Of a DNA stretch of 64,000 bases, positions 60,032-64,000 are shown one piece after another. The stretch spans positions 124,001 through 188,000 of the forward strand of contig NZ_BAAAUX010000007.1 in NCBI RefSeq assembly GCF_039534165.1. The letters are read 5' to 3'. The position numbers and the translations under genes are program-made. A model generated the notes under the pieces. The model was not told where the DNA came from. It did not search any database and saw only the letters and a list, made by a program, of their open reading frames with translations. The stretch's first letter is position 1, and each line of letters starts with the position of its first letter. This DNA is from Saccharopolyspora_D taberi (lineage in GTDB: Bacteria > Actinomycetota > Actinomycetes > Mycobacteriales > Pseudonocardiaceae).

Positions 60032-60526
60032 GTGGCGTTCCGGGAGATCCGGCGGTACGGCGATCCGGTGCTGCGCACCCGCACCGAACCGGTGACCGCC
60101 TTCGACGGCCGGCTGCGCTCGATCATCACCGACCTGCTCGACACCGTCGACGCGCCCGGCCACGCCGGGGTCGCCGCGCCGCAGATCGGCGTGGGCATCC
60201 GGGCGTTCAGCTACAACGTCGACGGCGAGATCGGCTACGTGATCAACCCCGAGCTGGTCGAGGTCTCCGAGGAGCAGCAGGACGGTCCGGAGGGCTGCCT
60301 CTCGGTGCCGGGCCTGTGGTTCGACACTCCGCGCGCCCGGCACGCGGTGGTGCGCGGCGTCGACCTGGACAACGAACCGGTCACCGTCTCCGGCAGCGGC
60401 CTGATGGCCCGCGCGCTCCAGCACGAGACCGACCACCTCGACGGCGTGGTCTACGTGCAGCGGCTCGACCCGCAGCGGCGCCGCGAGGCGATGCGCCAGA
60501 TCCGCGAGAGCGACTGGTTCTGGTGA
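60032..60526 (+). CDS. def: Peptide deformylase
   Basis: A 164-residue metalloenzyme that removes the N-terminal formyl group. All three motifs are seen: GVAAPQ, EGCLS with the metal Cys, and HETDH with two metal His and catalytic Glu. GTG 60032 has GGGAGGTG upstream. Its TGA abuts the TCA (TGA of the other strand) of the convergent dinF, so the two genes share no spacer. Confidence 0.95.
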   Translation: MAFREIRRYGDPVLRTRTEPVTAFDGRLRSIITDLLDTVDAPGHAGVAAPQIGVGIRAFSYNVDGEIGYVINPELVEVSEEQQDGPEGCLSVPGLWFDTPRARHAVVRGVDLDNEPVTVSGSGLMARALQHETDHLDGVVYVQRLDPQRRREAMRQIRESDWFW

Positions 60527-61849
60527 TCACGCGGCCGTCGCGCCGACCGGCGCGGCACCGGTGACGGCCCACCGGCCGGAGCGGGCGCGCAGCAGCAGCG
60601 TCACCAGCCGCAGGACCATGAACAGGCTCAGCCCGGTCCAGATCCCGGCCAGCCCCCAGCCCATCGCCAGCGAGACCCAGATCAGCGGCAGGTAGCCGAT
60701 CGCGGCGCTGAGCATCGTCGCGGTGCGCAGGTACGCCGCGTCGCCCGCGCCGAGGAAGACCCCGTCGAGCGCGAAGACCACACCGGCGACCGGTTGCATC
60801 GCCACGAAGAACCACCAGGCGTGCGGCACCTCGGCGAGCACGGCGGCGTCGCTGGTGAACACCGCGGGCAGCAGTCTCGCCAGTGCCGCGAACGCCACGC
60901 CGAGCAGCACGCCGAACCCGAGGCTGTACCAGGTCACCTTCTTCGCGATGTCCTTCGCGCGGCGCTGCGAACCCGCGCCAAGCGCCTCGCCGACCAGCGA
61001 CTGCGCCGCGATCGCCAGCGAGTCCAGCACCAGCGCGAGGAAGCTCCACAGCTGCCAGACCACCTGGTGCGCGGCGGCGGCCTCCGCTCCGGTGCGGGCC
61101 GCGACCGAGGTGGCCGACAGGAAGCAGACCTGGAACGCCAGCGTCCGCAGCACCAGGTCGCGGCCCATGACCAGCTGCGCGCGCATCGTGCCGAAGTGCG
61201 GCTTGAGCGGGACGCGCTCGACGACGAGCGCCCGGATGAACAGGGCCGCGGCGATGCTCTGCCCGACCAGGTTCGCGATCGCCGAACCCTCCAGCCCCCA
61301 GCCGACCGGGTACACCAGCACCGGGCACAACACCGCGGAAACGCCGTTGCCCGCCAGCACGTAGCGCAACGGGCGCACGGTGTCCTGCACACCGCGCATC
61401 CAGCCGTTGCCCGCCATCGTCACGAGCACCATCGGCGCGCCGATGAGCGCGATCCGCAGCCACGTCGCGGCGGCGTCGGCGATCGGCCCCGGCCCGGCCA
61501 GCGCCTCGGCGACCGGAACGGCGAGCAGCTGCGCGAGCAGCAGCAGGAGCACGCCGACGCCCACGGCCAGCCAGGTCGCCTGGACGCCTTCGGCGACGGC
61601 GTCGGCGCGGCGGCCGGCGCCGTGCAGGCGCGCGGTGCGGGCGGTGGTGCCGTAGGAGAGGAACGTCAGCTGGGAGGAGACCAGCGTGAACAGCGTCCCG
61701 CCGAGGGCGAGCCCGGCCAGCGGGACGGCGCCGAGGTGTCCGACCACCGCGGTGTCGACGAGCACGTAGAGCGGTTCTGCCGCCAGCACGCCCAGTGCCG
61801 GAACGGCCAGCGCGAGCAATCGCCGCGCGGACACCTGCGACTCGGACAC
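60527..61849 (-). CDS. dinF: MATE-family transporter, DinF type
   Basis: A 440-residue MATE transporter with 12 hydrophobic helices; LAEPLYVLVDTAVVGHLGA and QLTFLSYGTTARTAR match Rv2836c (DinF), which neighbours nrnA. Probably a Na+ or H+ coupled efflux pump. GTG 61849 (MSESQVSARRLL) follows GGGAG. The longer open frame is a shadow of the CGNR gene. Confidence 0.9.
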   Translation of the reverse strand: MSESQVSARRLLALAVPALGVLAAEPLYVLVDTAVVGHLGAVPLAGLALGGTLFTLVSSQLTFLSYGTTARTARLHGAGRRADAVAEGVQATWLAVGVGVLLLLLAQLLAVPVAEALAGPGPIADAAATWLRIALIGAPMVLVTMAGNGWMRGVQDTVRPLRYVLAGNGVSAVLCPVLVYPVGWGLEGSAIANLVGQSIAAALFIRALVVERVPLKPHFGTMRAQLVMGRDLVLRTLAFQVCFLSATSVAARTGAEAAAAHQVVWQLWSFLALVLDSLAIAAQSLVGEALGAGSQRRAKDIAKKVTWYSLGFGVLLGVAFAALARLLPAVFTSDAAVLAEVPHAWWFFVAMQPVAGVVFALDGVFLGAGDAAYLRTATMLSAAIGYLPLIWVSLAMGWGLAGIWTGLSLFMVLRLVTLLLRARSGRWAVTGAAPVGATAA

Positions 61850-61915
61850 ACCCACTCCCGGTAAGCTGCGAACAACGGTTTGGCCCCTGACGCAGGGTAC
61901 CGGTAAGGATCGCTC

Positions 61916-62443
61916 ATGGACAACGCTGATTACACCGAGGTCGCGCTCCGGCTCGCCAACGCCGACTTCGGCGGGCTCGACGACCTGCGCGCGGCGCTGC
62001 ACGACGAACCGTGGTGGGCCGACCGGCTCCACGAACGCGACCTCGACGTGCTCCGCGAGGTCGCGGCGGGCCTGCGGCGGGCGCTGGACGCGATGATCCG
62101 CGGTGATCACGACGCGGTGCTCGCCGAGACCAACCGGCTGCTCGAAACGCACCCGCCCCGCCCCCGGCTGTCCGGGCACGGCGGTGCGCCCGGGGTGCCG
62201 AACTGGCACGTGCACGTGGCCGGACCCGACGCGCCGCCCGCGACCGAGGTCGCGGCAGCCGCCGCGTGGGGCCTCGCGCAGGGCGTGGTCGCGCACGGCA
62301 CCCGGCGCTGGGGCCGCTGCGGCGCCGACGGCTGCGGGACCTACTTCCTGGACACCTCGACCAACCAGGCCAAGCGCTACTGCTCGGCCCGCTGCGCGAA
62401 CCGCGTCCACGTCGCCGCGTTCCGCGCCCGCCGCCGCGCCTGA
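61916..62443 (+). CDS. CGNR zinc-finger (ABATE) regulator
   Basis: A 175-residue stress-response regulator: N-terminal ABATE domain (LRLANADFGGLDDL... LREVAAGLRRALDAM) and a C-terminal CGNR zinc finger RCGADGCGTYFLDTSTN then RYCSARCANR with four cysteines. Targets unknown. ATG 61916 has TAAGGA upstream. Divergent from dinF. Confidence 0.87.
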   Translation: MDNADYTEVALRLANADFGGLDDLRAALHDEPWWADRLHERDLDVLREVAAGLRRALDAMIRGDHDAVLAETNRLLETHPPRPRLSGHGGAPGVPNWHVHVAGPDAPPATEVAAAAAWGLAQGVVAHGTRRWGRCGADGCGTYFLDTSTNQAKRYCSARCANRVHVAAFRARRRA

Positions 62444-62664
62444 GCGGACAGGCGTGCTGGGCGGCGGGGGTCGACACCGCGCGGGCTTCGCATCGCCTCA
62501 GCGCCGACGAACCGCGCGCCGCAGCCGACGCCGTCCAAGTTCCTTGCCCGATCCCCCGCAGCGACGAACCGTGATCAACACCGCTCCCGGCCTCGGTAAG
62601 AACAGCCCGCAGCCGCGACCGGCACCGTCCGAGCCCGGGAGATCCCCGTGATCAACCGACTCCG

Positions 62665-63681
62665 TCAGCCGAGCCGCGGCGCCTCGTCGAGCGCCTTGCG
62701 CAGCGCGGCGAGGACGTCCTCCGGCTCGCCTTCGGCGGTGAACCCGGACGCCAGCCGGTGCCCGCCACCGCCGCACGCCGCCGCCGCGCGGCCGACGTCG
62801 ACGAGGCTGTCCGCCCGCAGCGACACCGACCAGCGCCCCGGCGCCGTCTCCTTCAGCACTGCGGCGACCTCGGCCTCGCTGGTCGTGCGCACGACGTCGA
62901 TGACGCTGTCGATCTCCTCGCTGCCCAGCCCCGCGGCGTGCTCCAGCCGCACGGTGGCGTGCACGAAACCGAGCCCGCCCGCCGCCGACTCCTCCAGCTT
63001 CGCCTCGCCCAGCACGCCGGAGAGCATCCCCATCCAGCGGAACGGGTGGGTGTCGAGCAGCGGCCGGGTGGTGGCCTCGGGATCGACCCCGGCGTCGAGC
63101 AGCCGCGCCGCCGCGCGGTGGGTGTCGGCGCTGGCGTGCCGGAACGACCGGGTGTCGGTGACCAGGCCCGCGTACAGGCAGCGGGCGATCGGCAGGTCCA
63201 CCTCGGCGCCGAGCTCGTCCAGCAGCCGCAGGACGATCAGGACCGTCGCCTCGGCGTGCTCGTCGATCACGTGGTGGGTGCCGTAGCGGGTGTTGGCCAC
63301 GTGGTGGTCGATCACCACCACGTCACCGCCCGCCGCGATCGTCGCCGCGACCCGGTCCGACAGCGGCCCGAGCCGCTGGAGGCTGCCGGTGTCGCACACG
63401 ACCAGCGTCGGCGGGGCGGCCGGGACCTCGTCGGCGGGCACCACGAGCCCGTCGCCGTCGAGGCTGCGCAGCGACACCGGGGGCTCTCCCGGCCAGCCGA
63501 ACGACACCCGCGCGGTCGCACCGCGCGCCCGCAACGCCCGGCCGAGCGCGAGCGCGCTGCCGAGCGCGTCCGCGTCCGGGTTGATGTGCGCGAACAGCGT
63601 CACGTCCTGGGCGTCGGACAGCAGTCGCGCCGCGTCGGTCAACGCCGTCGCGAGGTCGGACCGCGCGGTATGGCCGCTCAC
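62665..63681 (-). CDS. nrnA: DHH/DHHA1 phosphoesterase NrnA
   Basis: A 338-residue bifunctional oligoribonuclease and pAp/cyclic-dinucleotide phosphatase: HINPDADALGS, DHHVANTRYG and the DHHA1 GGGGHRLASG motif. Counterpart of Rv2837c, next to rbfA. GTG 63681 follows GGAGGTGA. Confidence 0.93.
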   Translation of the reverse strand: MSGHTARSDLATALTDAARLLSDAQDVTLFAHINPDADALGSALALGRALRARGATARVSFGWPGEPPVSLRSLDGDGLVVPADEVPAAPPTLVVCDTGSLQRLGPLSDRVAATIAAGGDVVVIDHHVANTRYGTHHVIDEHAEATVLIVLRLLDELGAEVDLPIARCLYAGLVTDTRSFRHASADTHRAAARLLDAGVDPEATTRPLLDTHPFRWMGMLSGVLGEAKLEESAAGGLGFVHATVRLEHAAGLGSEEIDSVIDVVRTTSEAEVAAVLKETAPGRWSVSLRADSLVDVGRAAAACGGGGHRLASGFTAEGEPEDVLAALRKALDEAPRLG

Positions 63682-63768
63682 CGGCTCACCTCCATGGAAA
63701 TCCGTGGCTCGCGTTGGTGTCGCGGCACAGGAATCCCGGATACCGCATCCGCGCTTCGCGCGGACACC

Positions 63769-63788
63769 CGTGACGCTGGTGCGTCACG
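63769..63788 (-). terminator. Hairpin after rbfA
   Basis: Arms CGTGACG / CGTCACG with a 6-base loop, nine bases past the rbfA stop. Confidence 0.5.
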
Positions 63789-63797
63789 CGCCCGGAC

Positions 63798-64000
63798 TCA
63801 ACCACTCTGTGGCCCACGCCGCACATCGGCGTCGACTTCGGCACTCTCGGTGTCCTCGACGTCATCTTCGGTGTCCGCCCGGTACGGGTCGGCGTCGCCC
63901 GCGTGCTCCGCGGTCGACGCCAGCCGGGCGACCTCGGCGTCGGCCTCCCGCGCCTTGGCCAGCAGCTCGTCGAGCCGCCGCGCGTCGTCGGGCACGGTGT
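63798..64000 (-). CDS. rbfA: Ribosome-binding factor A, 3' end (truncated by window)
   Basis: The window holds only the C-terminal 66 or so residues. PDDARRLDELLAKAREADAEV and GDADPYR match the conserved C-terminal end of actinobacterial RbfA, which binds the 5' helix of 16S rRNA during 30S maturation. An acidic tail (EDDVEDTESAEVDADV) follows. The start lies beyond position 64000. Confidence 0.82.
   Translation of the reverse strand, partial: TVPDDARRLDELLAKAREADAEVARLASTAEHAGDADPYRADTEDDVEDTESAEVDADVRRGPQSG

Overview
The window is high-GC actinobacterial DNA, most likely from the Pseudonocardiaceae (a Saccharopolyspora-like organism). Its gene order follows a long collinear stretch known from mycobacteria: pspM-pspA-clgR, pgsA3, an ArgA-like N-acetyltransferase, ftsK, rnj, dapA, thyX, dapB, pepR, pnp, rpsO, ribF, truB, dinF, nrnA and rbfA. 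Start codons are often GTG, and several genes have a TANNNT -10 hexamer 6-8 bases before the start codon, as in leaderless actinobacterial transcripts. The genus is an inference; no rRNA gene is present.

Layout. 1-5.2 kb: DUF3040 protein, a methyltransferase, a ParA-like/LysE/Nei2 run (the Nei2 gene apparently starts at CTG) and an NCS2 permease. 5.4-10.6 kb: envelope-stress block pspM, pspA and clgR, then cinA, pgsA and rimO. 10.7-13.8 kb: two tandem ArgA-like acetyltransferases, the first under an iron-box-like operator, a secreted phospholipase A2 and lldD. 13.9-19.3 kb: an array of eight 20-bp palindromes, a secreted Asp-box propeller protein, ftsK and a plsC-type acyltransferase.

19.2-29.0 kb is a foreign defence island. 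It is bounded by a perfect 36-bp direct repeat of the 3' end of the plsC gene. It carries a type I restriction-modification system (hsdR, a one-domain hsdS, hsdM), an unrecognised 611-residue coiled-coil protein, and an Scr1-type regulator/DUF397 pair with a frameshifted small gene lying between hsdS and hsdM. No integrase or tRNA gene is visible.

29.0-44.1 kb: metallophosphoesterase, secreted peptidase, dapA-rnj pair, two tandem Ser/Thr receptor kinases, thyX, a ribbon-helix-helix gene plus DUF4097 gene behind a large inverted repeat, an AlkZ-like glycosylase and a GNAT enzyme. Several intergenic spaces here hold degenerate tandem repeats, some of whose units include the stop codon of the neighbouring gene.

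44.3-49.8 kb is a minus-strand module: an SBP56/methanethiol-oxidase-like secreted protein, a polytopic Met/His-tailed membrane protein, a YeeE/YedE sulfur-compound transporter and a secreted elastin-like Pro/Gly repeat protein. 50.3-64 kb returns to housekeeping: dapB, pepR, pnp, rpsO, thpR, an XRE regulator, ribF, a lipoprotein, truB, def, dinF, a CGNR regulator, nrnA and the 3' end of rbfA.

All functions are assigned by reading motifs and recalled family resemblance; no database search was run.
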